NCBI GenBank assembly: GCA_052161885.1
Contig: CP197396.1
Coordinates: 1,984,001 to 2,048,000 of the forward strand
DNA from: QKTW01 sp052161885
Lineage (GTDB): Bacteria; Bacteroidota; Bacteroidia; Chitinophagales; Chitinophagaceae
DNA: 64,000 nt
Direction of reading: 5' to 3'
Shown one piece after another: positions 33,467-42,939 of this stretch; the first letter of the stretch is position 1; each line of letters starts with the position of its first letter. The notes beneath the pieces are model-generated. The model made no database searches. It was given only the letters and a program-made list of their open reading frames with translations, and was not told the origin of the DNA. The position numbers were made by a program, and so were the translations under genes.

Positions 33467-35935
33467 ATGAAGGGATTTATCGCCACTGCAATACTCATAC
33501 TCATTTATACAGACGGATTTACGCAGGCAACCGGCAACGGAAAGATAACCGGAACGGTGACCGATGCCGTTAGTAAACAACCTGTTGAATATGCTACAAT
33601 TACTGTTGCGGACGAGCAGACGGGCAAAGTGATCAATGGCGCCTCCTCCGATACTAAAGGCATATTTGCCGTAACCAGCCTGCCGGACGGCACTTACCGG
33701 GTGGTCGTAGATTTTATCGGTTATGAAAAAGACACGATCAGCAATATTGTTTTAAACAGCAGCAGGAAAGAAGTTCCGCTGGGCAATATTTTCATTTCCC
33801 CGTCACGCCAAACACTGAAAGGCGCCGTCATCACGGCTAAAACACCGGTAATTGAAAATAAAATTGATAAGATCATTTTCAATACAGCTAACGACATTAC
33901 CTCGCAAGGCGGTGTGGCGCTGGATGTGCTGAAAAAAGTACCGCAGGTAACTGTAGACGTAGACGGCAATGTGGAACTGCAGGGCAATGCAAACATCCGG
34001 TTCCTCATCAACGGAAAGCCATCCAGCGTATTTGGCAATAGTGTGGCAGACGCACTTGCTGCAATTCCTGCCAGCCAGATCAAAAGCATTGAGGTGATCA
34101 CCAGCCCCGGAGCAAAATATGATGCTGAAGGAACCGGTGGTATCATCAATATTATTCTGAAAGATAATAAAGCAAAAGGTATCAATGGTAATGTGAACCT
34201 TTCTGCGGGTACACGGCTGCAAAATGGTTCTGCTAACCTCAACATCCGTCATGGCAACTTTGGCGTAAACGCTTACCTGAGTGGTAACGCACAATTAAAT
34301 TCACGCAATACAACTATACAGAACAGGCTATCTGCAGATACCACTGCCCACACCACTACCCGCCTCCTGCAAGACGGCTATAGTGATTTCCAGAGAACGG
34401 GCTACCAGGGCGGCATTGGCTTCGACTGGGATATTACACCCAAAAACAATCTCACCGGCTCACTGAGCTATAATCATTTTGGCAATCACAACGAAGGCAG
34501 TACCAACCAGGAACAATTAACGGATAATGCTTTAAACAACCCGGTCTCAGATTTATATACAACCCGTACTTCTGACAATCGTTTTCACAATAATTCGGTA
34601 GACTGGAGCCTGAACTATAAAAAGAAATTCAGGCAGGAAGACCGCGAGCTGAATATATTATACAGTTCCAGCTTCGGGAAAAATTATACAGACTATACAC
34701 AGTCGCAGGTATACAGCGGCACTACAATACCGTTTTCCGGTTCATCCAGCAACAATCCGGGAACTGACAGGGAAACAAACATCTCTGTAGATTATACCCA
34801 GCCCATCAGTAAAAAACTGACGCTGGAAACAGGTGCAAAATTGGTGCTGCGCAATATTCACAGTGCAGCAGCTGTCAATACATTGGATCCCTCATCTAAC
34901 GAATATGCTGCTGACGTGTCTCAATCATACAACCTCAGCTATAACCGACAGATATATGCCGGCTATATTTCAGGTACTTTCTCCCTGTTTAATTTCCTGG
35001 ATGTGAAAGCCGGCGCCAGGCTTGAACACACCAACACGACAATAGACTTTCCCGGAACATCCATTCCTTCCTATAATACTTTTGTACCTTCTGTGGTTTT
35101 CTCCCATGCCATTACCAAATCGCAGACAATCAAGATCAGCTACAGTCACCGCATTGAGCGGCCAGACTACCGCGAGCTGAACCCATTCATCAACCTCAGC
35201 GATCCATACAACATCACAACGGGCAATCCGGCGCTGAAGCCCGAAATAGGCGACAATGCAGAACTTGGTTATAACCGGACTTTTGAGAAAGGAGGCAATA
35301 TCTACGTAGCGCTCATCTACCGTCACAACAGTGATGACATAAAGCCATACACCGACTTCTACTCCAGCTATAAGGTCGGCGACTCTGTATACAACAATGT
35401 ATCCGTCAACACACGGCGTAATATCGGGGAGGAAGTAAGGGCAGGTATCAGCATTTCAGGTTCTATGCCCGTAAAAGATAAGCTGAACCTTCGTACTAAT
35501 ATTTTTGTTTCAGACCGGTATATTATGAACCAGTATGCCGGCGGCAATACTACCAGCGGCCTCGACTACCGAATTAACCTGAACGCATCTTACCAGGTGG
35601 GCAAGGATTTTATTACGGAGCTTTTCGGAAATTATAATTCTTCCATTAATAATGTACAAGGTAAAACGCCACAATTCTTTTCCTATACATTGGCGCTGCG
35701 CAAGCAGTTCGCCAATAAAAAAGCCAGCATAGGTGTTACAGCCACTAATATCTTCAGCCAGTACGTAAAACAAGTGACCACCATCACCGATGCAAATTAT
35801 ACATCCTACAGTGTACGCGAAGTTCCTTACCGTTCTTTCGGGGTCAGCTTTACCTACAAATTCGGTAAGCTCGAATTTAAGAAAGGAAAAAATGACGACA
35901 ACAATTATGGCATTGCACCTGCCGACCAGCAATAG
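33467..35935 (+). CDS. Outer-membrane beta-barrel TonB-receptor-family protein
   Basis: An 822-residue protein with a signal peptide (1-20, ending GFTQ). A carboxypeptidase-regulatory-like domain (about 27-105, GTVTDAVSKQPVEYATI) leads to a plug (about 130-225: VALDVLKKVPQVTVDVDG, ITSPGAKYDAEGTGGIINI) and a long barrel of the OMP_b-brl_3 type. This subgroup often lacks a classical TonB box, and its substrates are mostly unknown. The frame is open from a GTG at 33389 overlapping the kinase gene, but the ATG at 33467 starts the signal peptide. It lies directly behind a two-component pair and may be under its control. Confidence 0.8.
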   Translation: MKGFIATAILILIYTDGFTQATGNGKITGTVTDAVSKQPVEYATITVADEQTGKVINGASSDTKGIFAVTSLPDGTYRVVVDFIGYEKDTISNIVLNSSRKEVPLGNIFISPSRQTLKGAVITAKTPVIENKIDKIIFNTANDITSQGGVALDVLKKVPQVTVDVDGNVELQGNANIRFLINGKPSSVFGNSVADALAAIPASQIKSIEVITSPGAKYDAEGTGGIINIILKDNKAKGINGNVNLSAGTRLQNGSANLNIRHGNFGVNAYLSGNAQLNSRNTTIQNRLSADTTAHTTTRLLQDGYSDFQRTGYQGGIGFDWDITPKNNLTGSLSYNHFGNHNEGSTNQEQLTDNALNNPVSDLYTTRTSDNRFHNNSVDWSLNYKKKFRQEDRELNILYSSSFGKNYTDYTQSQVYSGTTIPFSGSSSNNPGTDRETNISVDYTQPISKKLTLETGAKLVLRNIHSAAAVNTLDPSSNEYAADVSQSYNLSYNRQIYAGYISGTFSLFNFLDVKAGARLEHTNTTIDFPGTSIPSYNTFVPSVVFSHAITKSQTIKISYSHRIERPDYRELNPFINLSDPYNITTGNPALKPEIGDNAELGYNRTFEKGGNIYVALIYRHNSDDIKPYTDFYSSYKVGDSVYNNVSVNTRRNIGEEVRAGISISGSMPVKDKLNLRTNIFVSDRYIMNQYAGGNTTSGLDYRINLNASYQVGKDFITELFGNYNSSINNVQGKTPQFFSYTLALRKQFANKKASIGVTATNIFSQYVKQVTTITDANYTSYSVREVPYRSFGVSFTYKFGKLEFKKGKNDDNNYGIAPADQQ

Positions 35936-36060
35936 TATGAGCCCGGCTGCAGCATATAAATGAAGCTACAAAGGCGTTGGCACCATTCATCGTCCGGATG
36001 CCTGTTATGCATAGCCGCTGCAATTGCCATTGTATACGTTAATAAGTTCGGGAAACATAA

Positions 36061-36093
36061 ATAAAAATAAAGGCCGCCGCAGATGCGGCAGCC
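36061..36093 (-). terminator. Intrinsic terminator of the PepSY-like gene
   Basis: On the minus strand a 10-bp stem (ggctgccgca with tgcggcggcc, one G-U pair) with a very tight loop is followed by a T-rich run (tttatttttat). It lies 26 nt after the stop of the gene ending at 36120. Confidence 0.75.
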
Positions 36094-36119
36094 ATTGTCC
36101 ATAAAAGGAACTGTATGTG

Positions 36120-36554
36120 CTAATCCTTCTTTGCCTTTATAAATTTGCCGTTTGCATCAAACAGCACGTCCATTTTATTGACTTCTGCTTCGTATACCAC
36201 TTCACCTCCCGCTTTAGTGATCTTTGCAGCTTCCTTTATAGGAGCACTATTGTAGTGCTGCTTCACATAGGCTGTTACGCCAGCCGGCAATGCATCGATT
36301 GTAATTTCATTTTCGGTTTCTTTCAGCACACCTTTGGCATCATACACAGCCGACATTTCTTTTCCGTCCTGTACAAAATTCACCTCATAACCTGCCTTCT
36401 CATGCTCCCACCTTACTTTGGAAGATCCGGGAAAAGCCTTTTCAAAAGCAACTTTTGCTGCTGTCGGAGCCGCAATGCTCTTCTCTTTTTTTTCCTGTGC
36501 GAATACAGTTGCAGTCATACACACTGTCACACATAATACCAGGTAACGTTTCAT
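36120..36554 (-). CDS. Secreted PepSY-like domain protein
   Basis: A 144-residue protein with a signal peptide (1-19, ending FAQ). Two PepSY-like repeats follow: AKVAFEKAFPGSSKVRWEHEK with YEVNFVQDGKE, then VTAYVKQHYNSAPIKEAAKI with EVVYEAEVNKMD. This belongs to the putative beta-lactamase-inhibitor-like PepSY group that is common as small periplasmic proteins in Bacteroidota; the function is unknown, possibly protease inhibition or ligand binding. It has its own promoter element and terminator, so it is a single-gene unit. Start ATG at 36554. Confidence 0.75.
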   Translation of the reverse strand: MKRYLVLCVTVCMTATVFAQEKKEKSIAAPTAAKVAFEKAFPGSSKVRWEHEKAGYEVNFVQDGKEMSAVYDAKGVLKETENEITIDALPAGVTAYVKQHYNSAPIKEAAKITKAGGEVVYEAEVNKMDVLFDANGKFIKAKKD

Positions 36555-36585
36555 AAAAAATCTGATTGAGAATGATTGAATACAA

Positions 36586-36593
36586 CAAACTTA
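36586..36593 (-). promoter_or_regulatory. Bacteroidota-type -7 promoter element
   Basis: On the minus strand TAAGTTTG matches TAnnTTTG exactly. It would start transcription near 36582, a leader of about 28 nt before the ATG at 36554. No clear -33 TTG is seen. Confidence 0.5.
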
Positions 36594-36640
36594 AACACCG
36601 ATTCTGGAGTATTTCTGTATCAAAAAATCCTGTAAAAAAG

Positions 36641-37594
36641 CTATCTCGTGATAACATTATGATATACAGTAGTACCATTGGTATCCACAAAACTGAATTG
36701 CATTTCATTTCCTTTGATCGTGACAGCGGTAAAAGAAGGAATACCCGCGGAGAACATTGTATAGACTTCCTTTGCGGTCTTACCATTTGGCTTCGCACCG
36801 CCGCCGGAAATAATATAGGACGTCGTTCCACCGGGAAGATTATACTGCATCACATGATCGTGACCACAGATATATGCCTGTACATGATATTGCTCAAAGA
36901 GCGGCGCCATTGTTTTTTTCAGGCTTTCCGTTTCGCCCGGTTTAGGTTTTACACAATATACAGGATGATGGCCCAGCACAATTTTCCAGGGCTCTTTTGC
37001 GGTTTCCAATACATGCTTTACCCATCTTGTCTGCTTTGCAGTATCCTGTGTCTTTACAACATCCTTATATAAAGGATCCGAATAATAGGCATCTGCATAC
37101 GGATCTGTGTCCAGTACTATAAACCGCACCTTCTGATGATCCGGAGTAGTCTTCACAAAAGTATAATAGCGATCCGGCATATTCCATTGAGGATTTACAG
37201 TACGATACTGCATCTCCGCCTCTACATTGCCTCTGTAGTCGTGATTGCCGAGCGTCACATACCAGGGGTACTTTTTTGTGAGCTCTTTGTAGACGTTCTC
37301 ATAAGATAGCTGCCAGTGTTCATCATGAATATCCTTTACGCCATCCTCATAAAAATTATCGCCAACAGTAAGTATCAGCGACGGATTATAGACTTTACTT
37401 TGCGTTATCATTTGCCTTGCCACAGGCAATTGATATCCGCCACCTTTATTGCCCCAGTCGCCCAGTACAAAAAACGAAAATGGGCCGGCAGGCTGCTTCC
37501 CTACAGATTTTGTCTGTGTACTGCATGCAGATAATACACTACCTGCAACAATGCAGAGAAGCGCATGTTGCAGGAGTAAACGATGTTTTTTCAT
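36641..37594 (-). CDS. Purple-acid-phosphatase-like metallophosphoesterase lipoprotein
   Basis: A 317-residue protein with a lipobox VLSAC (Cys24), so it is a membrane-anchored lipoprotein. The calcineurin-like metal site is complete: GDWG (about 46), GDNFYEDG (about 80), GNHD (about 115), GHHP (about 210) and GHDH (about 245). The order and the Tyr in NFYEDG match the ACP5/purple acid phosphatase type, which hydrolyses phosphomonoesters with an Fe-metal pair. It starts 17 nt after the RND pump gene and is probably the last gene of that operon; why a phosphatase is there is not obvious. Confidence 0.85.
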   Translation of the reverse strand: MKKHRLLLQHALLCIVAGSVLSACSTQTKSVGKQPAGPFSFFVLGDWGNKGGGYQLPVARQMITQSKVYNPSLILTVGDNFYEDGVKDIHDEHWQLSYENVYKELTKKYPWYVTLGNHDYRGNVEAEMQYRTVNPQWNMPDRYYTFVKTTPDHQKVRFIVLDTDPYADAYYSDPLYKDVVKTQDTAKQTRWVKHVLETAKEPWKIVLGHHPVYCVKPKPGETESLKKTMAPLFEQYHVQAYICGHDHVMQYNLPGGTTSYIISGGGAKPNGKTAKEVYTMFSAGIPSFTAVTIKGNEMQFSFVDTNGTTVYHNVITR

Positions 37595-37611
37595 GTTATA
37601 TATATGTATGG

Positions 37612-40600
37612 TTAAGACTGTATTTCTTCCGGCATAGTCTTTTTATACCTGAGATAAATAAGCGTAGGCAATACCACCAGCAGCAATGGCAGCGCCACGA
37701 GGAATCCCCCGATCACGGCTATCGCCAGCGGTTGATGAAGCTGCGCACCGGTACCAATGCCCAATGCAATAGGAAGCAACGCTATGATCGCCCCCAATGC
37801 GGTCATCAGCTTTGGCCGTAATCGTGTACTGATAGCATAAATGATCGCAGCCTTTGCATCACCCGATTGGTGCAGCGATTCCCTAAACTGGAGGAACGTA
37901 AAAATCCCATTCTCCCCTATAATACCTACGATCATGATAAGCCCTGTATAACTGCCCACATTCAGCGGTGTATGCGTAAGGAACAAAGCAATATAACTTC
38001 CTGAAATGCCCAAAACTGCCACCAGTAATATGATCAGCGCATTGGCAAAGCTGCGGAACAGAAACAGGATCACACCAAACACAAGCAGGCTCGCCGTCAT
38101 CAATATAATCAGCAATTCTTTAAACGACTGCTGCTGATCAGCATAAGCGCCGCCATAGGCAATGCTGTAGCCCTGAGGCAATGATACTTGTCCCGCAACT
38201 TTCTGTTGTATCTCTTTCATTACACTCCCCAGGTCGCGGCCTTCCAGTCGCCCGGTCACTACACCGATAGATTGCAGGTTTTCACGCTGTATTTCTGCAT
38301 CCCCGGTATTTATTTTTACTGTAGCGAGTTCTGTTATTGGTTTCAGCTTACCGTTTGGTAAAAATATCTGCGTACGATTTATATCAGCGACATTCAATGT
38401 CGGGCTGCCGGGATAAATGAGGCGGATGTTTGATAGTTGTTCTTTTTCAAAAACGCCACCGGCCAGATTTCCTTCCAATGCCGTTTGCAGTTGAAATTGT
38501 ATACTGGCAGGTGTTATGCCAAATTGCGCGAGCTTTGCATAATCCGGCTCTATACTTATGGAAGGACCAGCGATTACAATACCATCAAATACATCTGCTG
38601 TGCCTTTAACGGTCGAAATAATTTCTGCTACCTGCTTTGAAAGACGCTGTAGCTGCACCTGATCGTTACCAAATACCTTCACTTCAATTGGCTGTACTGA
38701 AGTCATCAGGTCGCCCAGCATATCACCTATCACCTGCCCGAAATCTATACGCAGACCGGGTTGTGAGGATTCTACTTTCTGACGGATATCCGCGATCACT
38801 TCATCTGTGGAACGATCGCGTTTTTTCTTTAACTGTATCAGGTAGTCACCACGGTTTGGTTCTGTAATAAAGAAGCCCATCTGTGTGCCGGTACGCCGTG
38901 AATATGCTTCCACCTCGGGCACTTTGGTAATAATCTTTTCCACCTCCCGCAGCATCTTATCTGTTTCCTCTAGTGAGGTGCCGGGGGGCGAACTGTAATC
39001 CAGCACAATACTTCCTTCATCCATTTCCGGCAGGAATCCCGTTTCCAGGGAGGGCACAATCAATACTACAGCAGCAACAAGCACTGCTATAATACCAATA
39101 CTCACCCAGGGCTTTGCAATAAACCATGCCACCCATTTCTGTTGCCGCACCTCATGCCCTTCAGGTATTCTTTTACCGGAATGGCTGTTATCATTTTTAG
39201 TAAGCAACAGATACACAACAGGCAGCACCAGCCATGTAACCAGGAATGAGCAGACCAATGTAATGATCATGGTACCCGTCAGTACTTTAAAATACGCACC
39301 GGCTACTCCTGTCATCAGCATAAAAGGCAGGAAGATGACGATAGTGCTCATTGAAGAACCCACCATAGCAGGAAACAGGTAACGGATTGCTTTCTGCACC
39401 AGTGTCATAGATGATTCCTCCGGATGTTCTTCATGTGTACGATGAATTTGCTCCACCACCACAATTGCATCATCGATCACGAGACCTATGGCCGCTGCAA
39501 TAGCGCCGAGAGTCATGATATTGAACGTCTGTCCTGTAGCATACAATATCACCAGTGTCAGCATCAATGTAACAGGAATGGTGATAAGTATAACAGCACT
39601 TGCCTTGAAAGAACGCAGGAATATAACCGCTACAATAATTGCAAGTATCAGCCCGATCATCAAACTATCGGTGACGCTTTTGATAGAATCGTTTACAAAA
39701 TCCGCCTGGACATAATATGGCTGCACTGTAATCCCTTTCGGTAATATTTTTTGCAGCGCTGCAACTTTCGCCTGCATCTTGTCAGACAGGTCTACAAGAT
39801 TGGCATTGGGTTGCTTTATAACCGCTATCAGTATACCTTCCCGGCCATTTGCATTGACTTTGATATATTCTTTAGCTTCTTTGATCGCCACATCAGAAAC
39901 ATCTTTCAGTGTTACAATACGTTTGCCATTGTTGCTGATCACTACATTCTCCAGTTTCTCTTTTGTATTCACCAACGCATCTGTAACTGTGAGATACAAC
40001 AACCTGTAGTCTGCCAGATAGCCATTTGATTTTACAAAATTTGTCTGGGTCAATGCAGTATTGATCGCATCTGGTGTTATGCCCAGCGTATTCATTTTGC
40101 CCGTGTTGAGCTGTACCCAGTATTCCTTCGTTTTACCGCCGATGATGCGGACTTCGGACACACCTGCCACCTGAGAGAGAAAAGGTTTGATCGTATAGGT
40201 AGCAAGGTATTTTAAGTCTATTGGACGGGCATCTTTACTTTCAATAGAATAACCGATCACCGGCAGAATGGAAGGATTCATCCGTTCCACGGTTATCTGC
40301 ACATCTGGCGGCAGATTGTTTCTGATTTCATTAATTTTTGATTCAATACGCTGCTGGCTGATGTTTATATCGGCTTTCCAGTCCATAAAAGCTGAAATCT
40401 CGCAACTGCCCCTGCTTGTGGTGCTCCTGATATCCTGCAGATCGGGCACTTGTTTCACTGCAAGTTCCAGTGGCCGCGTCACCGTCACCATCATTTTGTT
40501 TACCGGCTGCTGACCTGCATCTGCAATAATCTTGATTTTAGGAAATGTGATTTCCGGAAAAAGCGAAGTCTGCATTTTGCTGTAAGCAAACAATCCGCCC

Positions 40601-40662
40601 AGGATAATTACCGCAGCAAGAACGGTAACCGGGTTTTTATATGCAACAAAAAAATTCTTCAT
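37612..40662 (-). CDS. RND-family efflux pump inner-membrane transporter
   Basis: A 1016-residue protein with the two-fold RND layout: a transmembrane helix at the N-terminus, a large periplasmic loop (about 35-330), helices 2-6 (about 335-480), a second helix/loop set (about 520-840) and helices 8-12. GLVIDDAIVVVE in helix 4 carries the paired Asp residues of the proton relay. It is in the AcrB/CzcA superfamily; the short C-terminal half and overall pattern suggest an HAE- or CzcA-like subgroup, and the substrate is unknown. It works with the adaptor and TolC-like genes just upstream in the same operon. Confidence 0.9.
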   Translation of the reverse strand: MKNFFVAYKNPVTVLAAVIILGGLFAYSKMQTSLFPEITFPKIKIIADAGQQPVNKMMVTVTRPLELAVKQVPDLQDIRSTTSRGSCEISAFMDWKADINISQQRIESKINEIRNNLPPDVQITVERMNPSILPVIGYSIESKDARPIDLKYLATYTIKPFLSQVAGVSEVRIIGGKTKEYWVQLNTGKMNTLGITPDAINTALTQTNFVKSNGYLADYRLLYLTVTDALVNTKEKLENVVISNNGKRIVTLKDVSDVAIKEAKEYIKVNANGREGILIAVIKQPNANLVDLSDKMQAKVAALQKILPKGITVQPYYVQADFVNDSIKSVTDSLMIGLILAIIVAVIFLRSFKASAVILITIPVTLMLTLVILYATGQTFNIMTLGAIAAAIGLVIDDAIVVVEQIHRTHEEHPEESSMTLVQKAIRYLFPAMVGSSMSTIVIFLPFMLMTGVAGAYFKVLTGTMIITLVCSFLVTWLVLPVVYLLLTKNDNSHSGKRIPEGHEVRQQKWVAWFIAKPWVSIGIIAVLVAAVVLIVPSLETGFLPEMDEGSIVLDYSSPPGTSLEETDKMLREVEKIITKVPEVEAYSRRTGTQMGFFITEPNRGDYLIQLKKKRDRSTDEVIADIRQKVESSQPGLRIDFGQVIGDMLGDLMTSVQPIEVKVFGNDQVQLQRLSKQVAEIISTVKGTADVFDGIVIAGPSISIEPDYAKLAQFGITPASIQFQLQTALEGNLAGGVFEKEQLSNIRLIYPGSPTLNVADINRTQIFLPNGKLKPITELATVKINTGDAEIQRENLQSIGVVTGRLEGRDLGSVMKEIQQKVAGQVSLPQGYSIAYGGAYADQQQSFKELLIILMTASLLVFGVILFLFRSFANALIILLVAVLGISGSYIALFLTHTPLNVGSYTGLIMIVGIIGENGIFTFLQFRESLHQSGDAKAAIIYAISTRLRPKLMTALGAIIALLPIALGIGTGAQLHQPLAIAVIGGFLVALPLLLVVLPTLIYLRYKKTMPEEIQS

Positions 40663-40667
40663 AATGC

Positions 40668-41591
40668 TTAATGATTCACGACAGACACTTTTGCAGTATC
40701 CGGCAGCCCGTAATTACCACTGATCAATATTTTATCTTCTGCACTCAACGCAGGTGAAAGCACCTGTACTTTACCGCCTGCTTCTGCACCCTTCTCTATC
40801 GGAATTTTCACGGCAGTATTGCTGTCTGTCATTTTCATGATCCAGTATGCATCCTGTGTTTCGTTCGTTAACACAGCAGCTTTAGAAACCATTACGGCAT
40901 CCGGTATATGTGTTTTTACAAGCCGCACTTTTGCAATCAGATTTTCGGGAACCTGGTCATGTGCAGCAACATGTATGGTATAACTCAATGTCTGCGATAC
41001 AGAATCTACGGCCGGCAGCGGAGTGCCAAGTTTTCCATCAAGCCTGGTTCCGTCGGGCAGTAAAAGCTGCAGGCTGTTATTTTGCGGCAGGTATGGTTTC
41101 AGCTCGTAGGGAACATTCAGTATAAACACAAAGCTTTTATCATCGCTGATCACAGCAAGCTGCTCACCGTCCTGTACATAGTTGCCCGCCTGGTAGGCAA
41201 GTTGTGTAATATAACCGCTACCCGGCGCTTTGATCGGGATAAGTCCGTTAAACTTAAATGACGGATCCAGCTGGTTTACGGTATTTCCCAGGTTCTGGGC
41301 TTCTTTGGTTTTAAGTGTAAACAACTGCTGACCGGCGGCTACATGAGCACCAAGCTTTATAGTTACGTTCTGCAGGTATCCGTTGGCCACAGCTTTTACA
41401 TATGTCTTCAGCAGGAAGGACGAAGTTGCATTCAGCTCTACATAATCTTCCATAGCACCTTTCTCTACACCGGCAACGGTCACCGGTGTCCCTGCGCCCG
41501 TGTTTTTTTCCTCTTCCTTTACAGCGCTGTTGCTATGGCACGAAACCAGAGATAACAGCAAGGGTAGTAACAATATCGGTAATCGTTTCAT
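40668..41591 (-). CDS. RND efflux periplasmic adaptor (membrane-fusion) lipoprotein
   Basis: A 307-residue protein with a lipobox SLVSC (Cys18). The barrel-sandwich part (VKAVANGYLQNVTIKLGAHVAAGQQLF, then IKAPGSGYITQL) is separated by an unusually short hairpin, followed by beta-barrel and membrane-proximal domains (PEGTRL-like LPDGTRLDGKLG). It is shorter than many adaptors. It joins the RND pump (5 nt downstream) to the TolC-like channel (7 nt upstream). Confidence 0.85.
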   Translation of the reverse strand: MKRLPILLLPLLLSLVSCHSNSAVKEEEKNTGAGTPVTVAGVEKGAMEDYVELNATSSFLLKTYVKAVANGYLQNVTIKLGAHVAAGQQLFTLKTKEAQNLGNTVNQLDPSFKFNGLIPIKAPGSGYITQLAYQAGNYVQDGEQLAVISDDKSFVFILNVPYELKPYLPQNNSLQLLLPDGTRLDGKLGTPLPAVDSVSQTLSYTIHVAAHDQVPENLIAKVRLVKTHIPDAVMVSKAAVLTNETQDAYWIMKMTDSNTAVKIPIEKGAEAGGKVQVLSPALSAEDKILISGNYGLPDTAKVSVVNH

Positions 41592-41598
41592 AGCGCCA

Positions 41599-42891
41599 CT
41601 ATTTAGTCCTGTTCCAATAATTGATTTGATTAATGATCTGGTACTTGTTTACCATATTCTGCGTAATGATGTTTTTTGCATTCAGGTAATTATTGAGTGC
41701 AATTACATAGTCAGCAATACGGACATCTCCATATACGAGTAGTTTCTTGTCTGCCTCCAGCAAGCCATCTGCATATTTTATTTGTATTCCGGCCTGTTCT
41801 ATCAAAGCATTTGCGGCATGCAGCTGCTGTAATAATTGCTTTAACTGCTGATCATACTGCCTTGCAAAAAAATCTGCATAATAACTGCGGGTCTGCTCCA
41901 TTATGCTGATACGGTTGTGCTGTATCCTGCGCTGATGACCGTCGTATATCGGCAGATTAAAATTGAGGCCGGCACTTACGCCAAAGTTCTTATATGGTTG
42001 ATACACCAATGTGGAATTATACCCGCCGTCTGCCATGGCTACGGATTTCAGACGGTAGTTATAATCTATCTGCCGGTCGGCATTACGCAACTGTAAGCTA
42101 TCCAGCACATAACGGTGAAAGAAGATACTCATGGAAGGATCGGGTAACACATTAATGGTTATTACGGGATCTGCGAGCATGGTAAAGGCGGTATCAGAAA
42201 GACCGCAGAGATAATTGAGTGTAGCAAAGTCGTTGCGGTACTGATTCATGGCCTGCATTGCCAATAACTCCTGCTGCTGCAGTGTAACGAGAAAAGTAAG
42301 ATACTCCGTCTGTTTATAAACGCCGGTACGGGCAAGTTGCTTCAGCACAATTTCTTCCTCCTGCAGTAAATGGAGGATATCCCGGTTAAAGCTGTATTGC
42401 TGCAAATCTCCATAAGCTGTGATATACTGAGCTGCAATGGCCTTTTTCAGATCCTGCTCTGAAATTTTCCTGCCATTCAGCAACGAATCGTATTGCAGAC
42501 TGATTGACTGTAACTGGTTGCGCAGATTCCTACGGCCCACTATCTGCTGCGAAACCCCTGCCAGTGCACTTACCTGGCCTCCGTTGGTAATAGCATTGTC
42601 ATAACCATAACCTTTATAATTCGGCGCATAACTGTTATTGCTGATGCCGTTTACCTGCAGACCGTAAACAGCACGTAACTGCAAACTGTCAAGTTTACTG
42701 AGCAGGAGCTGGTTGCTATATTCCTTCAGCAACGGACTATTTTCCAGCGCGGATTGAATAAAGTATGCCATTGTTTTTTCCTGTGCTTGTGCGCTCCATG
42801 CGCCGCACAGTATACACAGCAATAACAGGATGCTGCTCAAACGAACAGTGTGCTTATAATATTTATCCTTTTTTTTGAAAATACACTTCAT
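41599..42891 (-). CDS. TolC-family outer-membrane efflux channel
   Basis: A 430-residue protein with a signal peptide ending AQAQ. Long coiled-coil helices rich in Leu/Gln (LQLRAVYGL, QQQELLAMQAMNQYRND, LKQLLQQLHAANALIEQ) and short beta segments (GVSAGLNFNLPIYDGHQRR) are typical of TolC trimers. The frame is open from a TTG at 42903, but the ATG at 42891 is the likely start. It forms the outer-membrane exit duct for the pump encoded downstream and lies 48 nt after the kinase gene. Confidence 0.8.
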   Translation of the reverse strand: MKCIFKKKDKYYKHTVRLSSILLLLCILCGAWSAQAQEKTMAYFIQSALENSPLLKEYSNQLLLSKLDSLQLRAVYGLQVNGISNNSYAPNYKGYGYDNAITNGGQVSALAGVSQQIVGRRNLRNQLQSISLQYDSLLNGRKISEQDLKKAIAAQYITAYGDLQQYSFNRDILHLLQEEEIVLKQLARTGVYKQTEYLTFLVTLQQQELLAMQAMNQYRNDFATLNYLCGLSDTAFTMLADPVITINVLPDPSMSIFFHRYVLDSLQLRNADRQIDYNYRLKSVAMADGGYNSTLVYQPYKNFGVSAGLNFNLPIYDGHQRRIQHNRISIMEQTRSYYADFFARQYDQQLKQLLQQLHAANALIEQAGIQIKYADGLLEADKKLLVYGDVRIADYVIALNNYLNAKNIITQNMVNKYQIINQINYWNRTK

Positions 42892-42939
42892 ATGCTTCAA
42901 CAAACCACGTACTTGTTTCCGGTTATATATTTAAAGAGC